A stretch of DNA of 64,000 bases from Bemisia tabaci (lineage: Eukaryota > Arthropoda > Insecta > Hemiptera > Aleyrodidae). The DNA is taken from the NCBI RefSeq assembly GCF_918797505.1, contig NC_092793.1, forward strand, positions 91,524,411 to 91,588,410. The letters run 5' to 3'. Each line of letters starts with the position of its first letter. The first letter of the stretch is position 1. The notes under the pieces were generated by a model. That model saw only the letters and a list, made by a program, of their open reading frames with translations. It did no database searches and was not told the DNA's origin. Shown here piece after piece: positions 1 through 12,300 of the stretch. The translations under genes were made by a program, and so were the position numbers.

Positions 1-180
1 GTATGCCTCGTAATCTGAACGAAGTTTGGTTGTAGTTGATAATAGCCTCCGATGGTATTGGCAATTCAGGTATGTATGGTATCACTCCCTCTTCCCGCAT
101 TTCAGGTGTCGCAACTGGTGGTCGACGAGGGTCCAAAAATGGCCAAGGGATCTCTAGAATACCTCCTGAACTCAATGCAA
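1..180 (-). CDS. EMC1: EMC1 exon A (runs off the window)
   Basis: The acceptor is TATTGTAG. It encodes 'ALSSGGILEIPWPFLDPRRP', then 'IPYIPELPIPSEAIINYNQTSFRLRGI', matching '[20 protein letters not shown]...[28 protein letters not shown]'. The reading frame is open to position 1. About 50-60 C-terminal residues, including the transmembrane anchor, should lie beyond the window. Confidence 0.95.
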
Positions 181-3100
181 CTACAATACAAGATAAAAAT
201 TTCATGAGAGACTGCTTATTTCAGGGCATATTACTCACTAAACCCTAATTCTACCATCATCTTTTTTACCTTACAACCAACTTAGGTAAAAATAACCTGC
301 ATGTACTTAAACATGGTTTCCTAGAAATTAAGAAATCTTTTTGAGCGTTTTCTGAAATATTTTTCTGTCCGTAAACTGTTTCTAGTTTGCAATCGACAAT
401 TATCATTTCAGAAATCCTTCGTTCGATTTAGTCTCTTCAAGAGCTCCCCTTCCCCTCTTACCTCTTTCAGTTTACTTTCACAAAATATTAGCATTCTCTT
501 TAATCATTTTATCTTATCTTTATCCAGGTAAAATTTTTAGCATATGATGTTGAAGTGCTATTATTGGAAGTGAGTGAAGAAGGTTACTCTTAAGACATAC
601 CAGGAAAGGGAGGGGGAAGAATTTTTTAAAACACCAACAAAGGTCACTCTATAAAATTCGAGTTCTTTCCTTAAACTTAGTCATGGGCTATGTTCTTCTC
701 CCTCCAATCTTAGTATGTATACACTATGCAGGCATTAATTTGAGAAGATGTCCCAAAAAAATAAAAAAAATAAAGTTCTGGTAAATAGATAAACCCCAAA
801 TCCCAAATTTCAGGAAAATTAAAAAACTTATAGGGGTCGCCACTCCCCTTTTGTAATTTCTTGTCTCAACTTTAGTGAGATGATTCCAATGAGATTTCCT
901 CTCGTAAAAAAAGTGCTAATGCGAGGGGAGCATGAGACTTGGCTCAAATACATTCTTCACAAGAACAAGTTGGATAAGGTTTGTTCAGCTTTGACCCCTC
1001 ATTACTCAGAGCTTTCCTCTTCCTTCAGCCTAAAACTACTAATTTTGTTTAATTTTTACGGTTTAATATTTTCCTCATAAATTTTTTTTTTGTTCCTGCT
1101 TTAAAAAGTCACTTTACATGTACTGACCAAAAGACCCTCAGCCCCTCCACCTTTCCTACAAAAAAAACCCAAAAATATTGAAAAGTTTATCAGAATCACA
1201 GCTGCCATTTAGAAAAAAATTAAATTTGGCATGTCTCTGCCGTGAATTAATCCTTCTGTATAGCATTTGAACTGCATTAACACCACTTTCCAGAACTAAA
1301 GAACTAAACCTACTATAAATATACCCCCCCCTCTCCCCGGAGTTTCCCGTTCAATACCTAGAGAATCGTGGAATTAATATAAATGAAACAGCACCGTATT
1401 GAAAATATGGTCGAATCTTGCATTTCTTCATTCGTATATTTATAAGGTTATTATATAGGTATTAGTATCTTAAAATTTACAAAAACAAAGAAACTCTTAT
1501 GATCCTTGTGGAAAATCCCCCCCCCCGGGTCTAATTTGATGAAACTTCGATATTTTGCTCATCTAGTCATTCTGATCAAAAGCTCTCATGGACCAAAAGA
1601 GATCCCATGTACGGTTTTCGAGATATTCGTCATTTTGTCGCTAAGCAACATATCGATGTTTCATCAGATTTAACTGGCCGGGGGGGGGGGGGGGGAGATT
1701 CCCCAAGAGGATTGTGCGGGGTCCTTTTCAGGTCAATAAAAGCGTATTTAACTTGGCGGATTTTCGCTACTACTACTACGCTGATTTCACGATCTGTCAG
1801 TCGATTGGCAGGAGAAAAACAAGGGGACAGGAGGGCAAACGTGCCTTGATAGACCTGAAATTTGATAGTTGCATACACCAAGGACTCTCATAAAATACCG
1901 TCACCGGTTGCAGTCATGACCTTAGTTTATTTCAAAGTGGCGACTCATCAGATTAAGTAAGTAGATGTACTCTGTAAAAAAAAGAGAGAGAGAGAGAGAG
2001 AGAAAAAAAAACCCAATCTACATGAAAACGAGTAGGAAGCAGGGGGTGATTAAAATACGCTTCTATCAACCTGAAACTTGGTGGTTACAGGTATGAAGAA
2101 TACGACTAAAATGTTTTTAATGAGTGAAGGTTGAATTATAAATTTTTCAAAAACGTCGGCTTCTCAATTCTCAAGCAGATTTTGTCCTCTCATCTGAGAC
2201 ATGGAGTGAAAAATTGGAGGGGAGAGGAAGGCAAACATGTTTTCATTGACCTGAAAATTCATTTCTGTCTATTTCAAGAATACTCTTAAAGAATATTAAT
2301 AAGGTGATGCAAGATTCTACAATAATTTCAGAATGGTATCTTTCAATCTCCATTACTTTTATGATTTTCGAGGTATTTAACAGGAAAATTGAAGGGGCTA
2401 AACTTATCCCAGCTACCTGAAAGTTGGTTCTATGACAGTTCAAGGGCTCGACAGAAGGGGTAATTTACGGCAAGTCTAGAGTTCAATTTTTTTCAAAAAG
2501 GAGGCATTATTCTGATCAATTTTTTAATATTTACCATTTTTTCCATGGTTGAAAAGGGGCTGCGGGTCTAATAATGGTTTAATTGGTAAGAAAGGTCGAG
2601 AAAAGGAGCTTGATTTGTCAAAACAGGAACACGAAAAATTGGTGATTTTGCTTACCCAAAAAATTAAAAAGAGTGGTTTTTCACTGCAAGGGGAGCTGAG
2701 GTGTGGGAGACCTGAGTGGCAGGGAATCAGGAGGAAACGAGTCTCATCATGTTTAATCTTGTGAGAAAAAATGAGGCCAAGTCTCACATCACGGGTTTCG
2801 CATCAGTACTCATTTTGCAAGAGAGAATTGTATTAGAGCTCTCTCACTAAATATGAGACAAAAAATTAAAAAAGGGGGGTTGCAACTACGGTGGGCCAAA
2901 AACACTTATCTTTGAGAATCAAAATGCAGTGGTGCAGAAAAGCTGCATATTAGCTAACTTTGAAGCCTACCAAAGAGTTTTTTTTAAAAATATTTTGAGG
3001 TTGGGCCCTATGGTTTTGTGAAACATCTATAATTAAATTCAAGCATTTTTTTTGTTCTACCGTACTTTTCTAGTATGATAAAGATTGGTCAGAGCCCTAA

Positions 3101-6100
3101 TTTTTTACTCACATTAAATGCCACTTTAAGGTGTGATAATTAATTTTTGGATCAAAATAATTTTTAAGGCCTCCCTGTCCCCCTAGATATGCTAAAACCG
3201 CAATTTTAAACGGTATATTGACGATTTCATCGATTTTTCTGAGGTTATCAATGAACATGCAGAAAATCAGCTCTTGGGTTTTAGGGACCAAGCCGATAAC
3301 TTCAGATAAAATGTTTGTTTGTCGGATAGGGGGCGTCTACTTCAGAAAAAATGTTTGTTTGTCGGATAAGGGGCGTCTTTTCCCCTTGGAAGCTCATAAT
3401 TTCGCCAAATCGCTCCATTTAGTCGAAAATGCAGCGATTTTCCTAAAATTTTTTGGCCAACTTGGCAATCATTGAAAACTTGAACTCATCACTTTTAGAG
3501 ACCTTATATATATAGGCCAGTAAGAATATATAAGAATTACTTTGCCAGGGGTTGTTTTTGCATCTCCAAGGAACCAATTACCTAGTCAAAAATTACGATT
3601 TTCATCAACTTTTTATCAATTTTTGTCAATTCTTTTTAACAACCTTGGCAAGCACATAAAAAATTGAGTCTTTGATTTTTAGAGACTCTTATCATGATAG
3701 ATTAAGAGGGTATACGATTTGGTGGAGGGTGGTTGTCATTATGCCTCCTCAGAACCAACAGAAATTTTGAAAATCCTATTTTCCTAGATTTTTCTAAGAT
3801 TTTCGCCGATTTCTTCAATTGGCGGAGCAGAAGCAGAACTTTTTTCTTTAGTTTTTAATTTCGACCATTTAGTTAACTCCTCAGAGATACGAAAACATTT
3901 CCTGGCAAAATAATTCTTATCTATCTATACTATAAGCTCCGAGACCTCCTAATTTTGCATAACTGGTAACGCTTAGTTCCAGCGTTCTACCGGGCTGATT
4001 TTCATGATTTTTGCGGCTATTGACGGGCAATTGTCTCTGAATAAGCCCGCTTTATTCAGATTTTCAAAATGTGATCCAGGTTTTTTTATATTACGTGGTA
4101 AAGTTGCAAATTTTCCCATTTAAACAATGTAAATTTATGTTTTTTGTCATAGTTTGTTTGAGCGTTCTACAGGGCCGATTTCCATGATTTTTGTGGTTAT
4201 CAACAGGTGATAGGCCCTAGATGAGCCCGCTCTAATCAGATTTTGGAAATAGGACTAGGTTCTTTACAATCAAGATATAAAAGTGAGCGAATTTACAGAT
4301 TGCTCCGCACCTGCAACCGCTATGCGCAGAAGGTTGCGCAGTGGACGAGGAAGTTGTGTAGTGGCTGAGTAGCCTGCGCATCAGCTCTACTTATCAACAC
4401 AAGATTCGCCCTGGTCACTTCAAGTTGAGCGGTGGCCGAGTCGTCTAAGACGTCGGAAGCACTCACATGTTTCAAGATGTGGGTTCAAATCCTGACCCCT
4501 CAGCTGTTTATTTACAACTTGATTATCGTCATTCGTTGTTTTACTGCAATTTTTCATTAATTAGTCATTGCAAAACAAGTCCTTTTGACTTCACATTTTT
4601 TTTCTTTATTCATCAAAACGAAAATCATTTCATTCTAAAAGTAAAGTAATAAAGTATACCTCATATCGCAATTTTTTAGCGGAAAAATAAAACCAACATT
4701 GATAGGAGGCTACAAACAGGGCCGCGAAGCGGCTCATTGATGGCGTGGAGCGCCTTCACGGGGTTGGGCCGCGTAGCGGCCACGGGGCGTCGCCTCCTAG
4801 TACCCTCTCACTGATCTATATATAAGGTCTCTAAAAGTGATAAGTCCAGTTTCTTAATGATTGCCAATGTGAGCAAAAAAATTAAGGAAAATCGCGGTAA
4901 CTTCGACTAAATGGAGCTATTCGGCGAAACTATGAGCTTCCGAGGGCTTAATTTATATCGAAAGTAGTGTGTTAGAAGTCAACTATCTCGAGTTTTTACG
5001 ACGATAGAAATATTCCTTCAAACTTTAAAAAGTCAGTCAATTTGCTGAAATATATCCCATTTGTGCCTAAACAGCATTTTCAGTCAAGTTTCCGAATTTT
5101 TAAAAAATACTTGCTCGTCTTGCACGGCAAAATGTTCAATACAGGGTGAGCGAAAAGTCCCTGACCCCCCCTCTAACGTTTGAACACATGTTTGTATCGA
5201 AACGAAATTTTGGGGATGCTCCTAGATCAATAAGAGCTACTTTTTGGCACAACCAAAATTTTTGGGGGGCGACCCCCCCCGCAAGGGGCGCACACTAACT
5301 CGAAATTTTCAAATGGTAACCCCTCTCTTGTGATACATCGTTGGAAAGGTAATAAAAAAGAAACTTTTTGGCGCAAACCGGAGGTCGCTACGACGCGGCA
5401 CTCCCCCCCCCTCCCCGCCGCCGCACCGCCTCCTTTCCGTGGAAGACCAAAACTGCATCAACAAAACTATCATTCTACCACGGGAGGGTGCGGCGGCGGG
5501 GGGGGGGGTGCCGCCCCTCCAAATAGTCTGGGCTCTGTCAGGTAGCTGAGTTACCTTTAAAAAGGTACCTACTTCCGCCTCGAGTGAACTGGCCGCCCCT
5601 CCTGCAAGAAAGATATTTAAACGCGGGAGGGGAGGAGGGGCTAAAATCACTCTAGGCGCAGACGATAAGGTTTTTGACGATTTTTTTCTGAAAGGACATG
5701 CAATGCCGAGAATTTTGCCGCCTCGTTTGCCTTTCTGCACCTTTCTGAACCGGACTTACGATTTTTTGAAAACTGGCCTATTTTGAACTTTGACCGAGAA
5801 TAACTCGAGAACGAAAAGTTGTAGCGACCTCCGGTTTGCGCCAAAAAGTTTCTTTTTTTATTACCTTTCAAACGATGTATCACAAGAGGAGAGTTACCAT
5901 TTGAAAATTTCGAATTAGTGTGCGCCCCTCGCGGGGGGGTCGCCCCCCAAAAATTTTGGATGTGCCAAAAAGTAGCTCTTATTGATCTAGGAGCATCCTC
6001 GAAATTTCGTTTCGATACAAGCATGCGTTCAAAAGTTAGAGGGGGGGTCACGGACTGTTCGCTCACCCTGTATATCAAAAGTAGTGTGTTAGGAGGCTAT

Positions 6101-9100
6101 TATCTCAAATTTTCGGGGCTCTAGCATGACTGCTTCGTCCCTTAAAAAAATCACCAAATCGTCAAAAATCTCAGTTATCGGGATTGCAAATTTTAGAAAT
6201 GTGCGATGTGGCAACATTTTACAATTTACGTACTTCTGGCAACATTTCAATGGTCATAAATGAACTTGGCGTATCAAAATCATAGGAGTACGTCAGTTTC
6301 AAGATATAAAGTTGAAACCAAACAGCGCTAGACCGTTTTTTAGGTGAAAAAACGTGATTTTTTCGTAAATTCGGAACTTTAGTTGGACTGTGCCAACAGG
6401 AGTCAAAATTTCGGAAAAAGAAAGAACACGGGTCCGTTTATAATACGAGAGGCAACTTTTCTGATATTGCCGTCAAGCGATTTCGAAAAAAAGTGTTTTT
6501 CGCTCCACCCTATGGTCCCTAAAACCCGAGAGCTGATTTTCTGCGTGTTTGATAAGCTCAAAAGTCCTTAATTAGCCATATTCTTAGCTTTGAAACGAGT
6601 AATAGTTTTTTCCTAAATTTTACACAGGGGTTGCTAAGAAGTTAAAGTCGGCAGCCATCTCCTCTCACCGCAGGCCTGATTTTCCTATTACTGTGGAACT
6701 GCAAAGGTGGCATTATCAGGTCATAGAATTAAGTCAACCGTTTGGTGGAGTGCCAAAGGGGTGTTGCTAGTTGACCATCTACCACATGGTGTGAGCATAA
6801 AGACAGAAAAGTAATGCAAAGTCCTTAAAAAGCTCAGAACTTGGATTAAAAGGCAAAGGGCGGGCCTTCTGAGTCGAAAATTTCGGCTCCTGCATGACAA
6901 ATCCAGCCCTCATTTGGCGAGAGTCCTTCAAGGTTTGTTGAAAACTATCTATCAACACATTTTTTCACATCCACCTTGTTTCCCAAACTTGGCTCTTGGT
7001 GATTTTCACCTGTTCTCTAAACTCAAATCGGAACTTGGTGGATACCGCGTCGGTAGCGACGAAAAAGAGATGAAACACATCAACAGTTGGTTCCAAAATC
7101 AGATAATAGTGTTTTTTGCTGATAGGATGAGAAACTGGTGCCATGCTATGGAAAAAGCGTGGAAAAAAAAGGGAGTTACTTGGACAACTGAACCCAAGCG
7201 CTTTTTCTTTAAATTTCCTTATAATGAGTGCATTTTGGATGCCTCAAAATGAAATGCATGATAATGCACCTAGAAATCGGATCCGTGGCGAGAGCAGTTG
7301 GGTGCAATATAGATTGATTAAAAGCTTGGAGTATGATCAATAAAAGATTTTTTACAGATTTGCTCTACCTATAATATCTGCGGAGGAGAAAAATAGCAAA
7401 ACTTACTTTTTGGGATACCCTTGTACATACTAGAACTTAATTCTGTGTGGGCCAGATGAAAATTCGAACGTCAATTTTTGCAAGGGACATCCTGATGTAC
7501 ATAACAATTGTGAAATATATAAAGGGCCTCAAAGCTATTCTAAAAAGAAGCTTGAATTGGTAAATTTTAAAGCGCATACCTAATACATGTTTACTCGTGA
7601 TTCCTTTTTCTGTAATGGTTTCTCTCATTTTTTCTACAGACGCTGGCAGTATGTAGGCTTGTTTCCCCACCTGCGGTGCAATTAATGCAGCTTCAGAAGC
7701 TGTGAACGCTAGAAAAGATGAAGAAAGAAAGTGGAATGAAATGCTGAAAGTAACTTGAATTACGAGGACTACGAAGTAAGATACAAATAGAAAGGGAGAG
7801 ATTTATCAAGATTATACACGATGGTAGCACTGTAGGGTAAGTCTTATTTTTGAGTTTTTCGAAATCCAAAAAGCGCTACCTCTAAAAGGTTTCGCTTTGG
7901 TGTAAAAATGAACATACTTTTGGAAAAATTTAAAAAAATTAATTTTAACCCACCTCTCACAGGGCAAAAAGGGCCTAAGTGCAAAGTTTGAATTTCTGCA
8001 ACTTTAAGGTGTCATTCCGAAGTGGAAATTGAAAGTTACATTATTTAACCAATTTAATATTTGGTTTTATTCAGACATGAAAGTATCATAAAAACTTCAA
8101 GAATTTACAGGCTTTGTGAGGAGACGCCCAATTTTCCCAGACAATTCATCATTAGAGGGGGAGATTGGCAACGTCAGGAGGAGCACCGACTTTAGGAAAA
8201 ACGCTGATATCCGCTGGGAAATGCGCATGCGCGCCGCCAGCCGACCCAAGCGTAGGGAGCTGGGCCACTTGCTCCGACGCTCGAGGAAAGCCAGTCTTGG
8301 GCACACGGTCGTCTGGTGCTTGTGCTGAGGGCTCAAGCCTGCACTTGCGCGTCATCGACGAGCCAATAAGTCAGACGAACGACTCTGGTTCGCTCTCAAC
8401 ACCATCCATATTTTTTAAGTCTATTTTCTCATCTTAGCTATCCTTTCAGTCTTGCCGAGCTCTTTCAACTGAATAGAATAGCCAACTCAGAAAATATATC
8501 GAAATTCAGTCAAGGACAGACTCTCTCTTTATTGACTACGTCTTTCATTTTTGGGAGGGTCAACAACTGCCCTACAAAAGAGCACCCACTGTTGTGTTGT
8601 GTAGGTGGTCTGCACGAGATCTCTCTCCATAGAGAGACCACGGGCGACCATTGTCCGACGCAACAGCCTCCCTGGAGCCTTGTGACGTCAGCTCGAGATA
8701 TCTCTATTTAGAGACGTCCCGTCGGCTGACATCAGGACGCTCCAGCTACGCCCCCTTATTGACCCGCGATCAGGGTCATCACAGCTTTGATATTTTTTTT
8801 AAAGTTCACTTTCTTTCTGAAATTTTGAGAAGTTACTAGCAAATCTTGATATTCATCCTCTTTTTTAATTATCGATCGGCTTCATGTTTGCATGTGTCGA
8901 CTACCCTTCCGGCAGAATCCTAAACCACACGCAAACTTCCCTCCCCTTTAGGTAGTTAGAATTATTGTCCCACACCAAAGGTGAAACAAAAAGGAAACTA
9001 CCTGGAATACGTAAAATACTGAGGAGCATTTTCCTATTTGTTGTAAAGAGATCTGGGAGGCTGGGACATTCCAGCATGAATAGGTAATTGATTAGGGGGG

Positions 9101-9254
9101 TCGGGGAGACCATGATTATTCGTCACATTGAGGATGCAAGTCTCTTTTTCTTCTATGAAAAGTCGCGTGTCAAATAAAGATAAACGAATTAGAGTCTCAC
9201 CGGGCTACTAAAAAAGGTTTGATAGTTTTCTTAAGACTAATGTGACAGCAGTGC

Positions 9255-9304
<50 letters not shown>

Positions 9305-12300
9305 TAATTTTGAAGGTAATAATGAAATCTAACAACGTTTTATGGTGCACCAACAGGAGATGGACACTGGTTGGTACAAGATTTCATTACTACCTTCAAA
9401 ATTAAAAAAAAAAAATTGATAGCACCGCTGTCACGTTAGCCTTAATAAAACTATCAAATCAAGGCGAGGGAAATAGTAAAAAGTTTGCGTGTAATCAAGG
9501 ATTCTGCTGGAAGGGGAGTTCGACACATGCAAACATGAAGCCGATCGATGACTAAAAAAGAGGATGAATATCAAGTTTGCTAGTAACTTCTCAAAATTTC
9601 AAAAAGAAAGTGAACTTGAAAAAAAATATCAAAAGCCTGTAAATTCTTGAAGTGTTAGAGATACATTCATGTCTGAATAAACCCAAATATTTTGGCTGAA
9701 TGTTTTTTTACCGCAGCATAGCCTTTGTCAAGCTGGTGTACATAATGGATTTTAGTGTGCCTCACTTTCTTTACAGGTCATTTTACTAGTTAAATGAAGA
9801 AAAAGTCCACTATGGATTTCCGCGGTACGACGTCGCGTCGTGACGTCAGGTAAGTATGCGTATGCGCGCTGCGTGCGAGCGGCCGGCACTGCGCGCGCGG
9901 CCCAGCAAATATTTTTCAGAGGCTATTTATGCCTTTAAAATGCATGATATGGCAAAACGGACAAAATTTTGCGTCCTTACGACCGTAACTTAATTTCCAC
10001 TTCAGAATGACACCTTAAAGTTGCATAAATTCAAACTTTGCACTTGGGGCCCTTTTTGCCCCACGAGAGGCGGGTTAAAGTTAAATTTTTTAAATTTTTC
10101 CAAAAGTATGTTTATTTTTACACCAAAGTGAAACCTTTTAGAGGTAGCGCTTTTTGGATTTTGAAAAACCCAAAAATAAGACACACCCTATAGCACTGGT
10201 TTCCTCTGAAACAAACTCCTAAGCTCAAAAAAAGCTCTTGAGTTAGGGCTGTAATGGAAGGGATCGCTTACCCTGTCCCCGTTTATATCCAGTCAAACTC
10301 TCCATGCACAGATTGGGAGCAAATACATGAGTAGGGTTGTCATAGTTGCAACCTTGGAATCCCAACATAAAGTGGCATCCCTGCTAATGAATTGGCTCCC
10401 TATCTAAGCATAGAGAGTTTGACTGGATAAGAAGGAGGACTCTCATCATACGGTAGACGATTCCCTGCAGTATGACTTCAACTCTGAGAGCTTTTATCGA
10501 GCTTGGGGGTTGTTTTAGAGAGAATCAATGGCACCATCGTATTCCTGGCAAAATTTTACATACAAAAAGTACTTAAATTGCAATTCCCTGCAGCATGCAA
10601 GAGCTCCATTTTGAGAATTACCATCGCAAGCATCAATATGCTAAGTTTGCAACTAAGAGCTTACCACAAAAATACATAATTTAGATACTCTCTGGCAACG
10701 GCTGTTCAGTTCTTATCCTAGAAAGTCCACGATTCTTAGAATGAAAATTCAGAATGTCATTGATTATAATTCAGAATGTGCTGGGTTAAGAGACTAACCT
10801 GTTGTATTTCGCTGATTCTTTCCTTCATACAGCTCCAAGGTTGCGATTTCCGTTCGTCGAAATTTTTCATTAAAGAAACTATATACAACCCAATTTTCAG
10901 AGTGTATAACATGAACAGGGGGTGTTGCTCGTTTGTGAGAGGTTGAAAATGCTACTGCGCCACTTACAGCATCAATCAACCACAAATTCACGATACCTGA
11001 AAGTGAATAATTAGAGTTTTAGAAAAATTTAGTCATCTCACAACAATGATAAAGATTCATCATAATAACAGTAAAGAATTGTGTTTCCTTCGCTGAATTT
11101 TTTACATTGATTTTCATCAGTTTTCAGAAAAATAATTCTGACAGCAGCTGTTTTGGGAATAGGATTCATCCTTAGGTCAACCCTTGGAGTGAAAAAGTTC
11201 TCACTGTTTGGCATTATACATCAAGGTTCCAGGAAAACTGAAAGTTGAAAAGAATAAATGAAATAATATGACCGCATGAACGCAATACTCTCCCCCTCCC
11301 CTCCCCCGCCCAAAAAAAGCCGCATATCCGAAAATTTTAAGAATATCGAAGGCTTGGGATAAATGATTTTACTGTTTTGATTATCTGAATCCGAAAATGA
11401 GCTCAATTTTCCGCTGTCACCCACCTAGCGACACCGAACATTGATCTGACCTATTAGTAGCATGAAATAACTTTGATGGAACATTCCAGCTCCCATTTTG
11501 ATGGGTGTGGTAAATGTAACAATTTTCACTCTTCTCTAATCATTTCTTCCTTTAATATTTACTGAGACTTCTCTCAATCAAGTTCCAGCAGTAGTCCATT
11601 AGCGTGTTGCAACCAAGTAACCGGATTAAAAAAATGAGTAGCACCTTCAAAATACTTTCTCTTTTTTATTTATTTCTTCTTTACAAATGAATCAATAATT
11701 TTGAAAAGGGACCATCTCCACTCTTTTGAATTTATCAGGAAAGCAAAAAAAAAACTAAAAATAAAAAAATATTCTAGAAATTGGGATTTAAAGAAAATTT
11801 TGTAACGGAAGGTCTTTAAAATCTTAGGTGACGGCAATGAGGAAATCCAGAGCAAAACCAAACATTTAAATGAATAATGAAGGTGAGGAGAGAGAAAAGA
11901 ATGAGATGAGTATAACCCCACGTGAAATGATTGAAGGTATTTGAGGATTAATCCTAAAAGTCTTGAGTTAAAAGAGGGATTCCTCAATGATTCAGAAATC
12001 ACCCCTGAACAATATCATCTCGATTCATATTCTGTGACAGTATAGCACACATTATTGAGTGGTAATGCAGGTGACAAGTCAAAGTATAAAGGTAACAATA
12101 TTATCAGTCGCGTTTGGTTCTTAAATAATCTCACAGTTTTCAGTCTAACTGGGGATGACAGGCAAATCAAACCAAGGCAGAGGCTTACTAGTAAATATAT
12201 TAGTAAATGTATTTTTGGATGATACTATTCAACAAACAATTAAATTTAATTCCGAAAAGGAAATATTCCCTCCCCAAATAGACTGGTCCTTTCCAAAATT

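Larger units (their letters stand above)
3225..6560. repeat. Old foldback element or palindrome with two later insertions
   Basis: Left-arm sequence around 3,235-3,300 ('AGCTCTTGGGTTTTAGGGACC') is inverted near 6,510-6,560. Left-arm 3,390-3,600 is inverted at about 3,830-3,919 plus 4,801-4,950. The arms are clearly diverged. The right arm is broken by a Helitron-like insertion (3,920-4,800) and a TA-flanked MITE (5,142-6,070), each of which can be dated as younger than the palindrome. Confidence 0.7.
7835..10188. mobile_element. Large foldback element with TA duplication and nested insertions
   Basis: Ends are TA|GGGTAAGTCTTATTTTTG and AAAATAAGACACACCC|TA. Left-arm blocks (7,835-8,110; 8,790-8,920; 9,225-9,260) are inverted in the right arm (9,410-9,680 and 9,985-10,188). 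The loop holds a T43 run. The left arm is broken by a 667-bp insertion, the right arm by about 280 bp (9,700-9,985). No transposase ORF was found. Confidence 0.8.
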
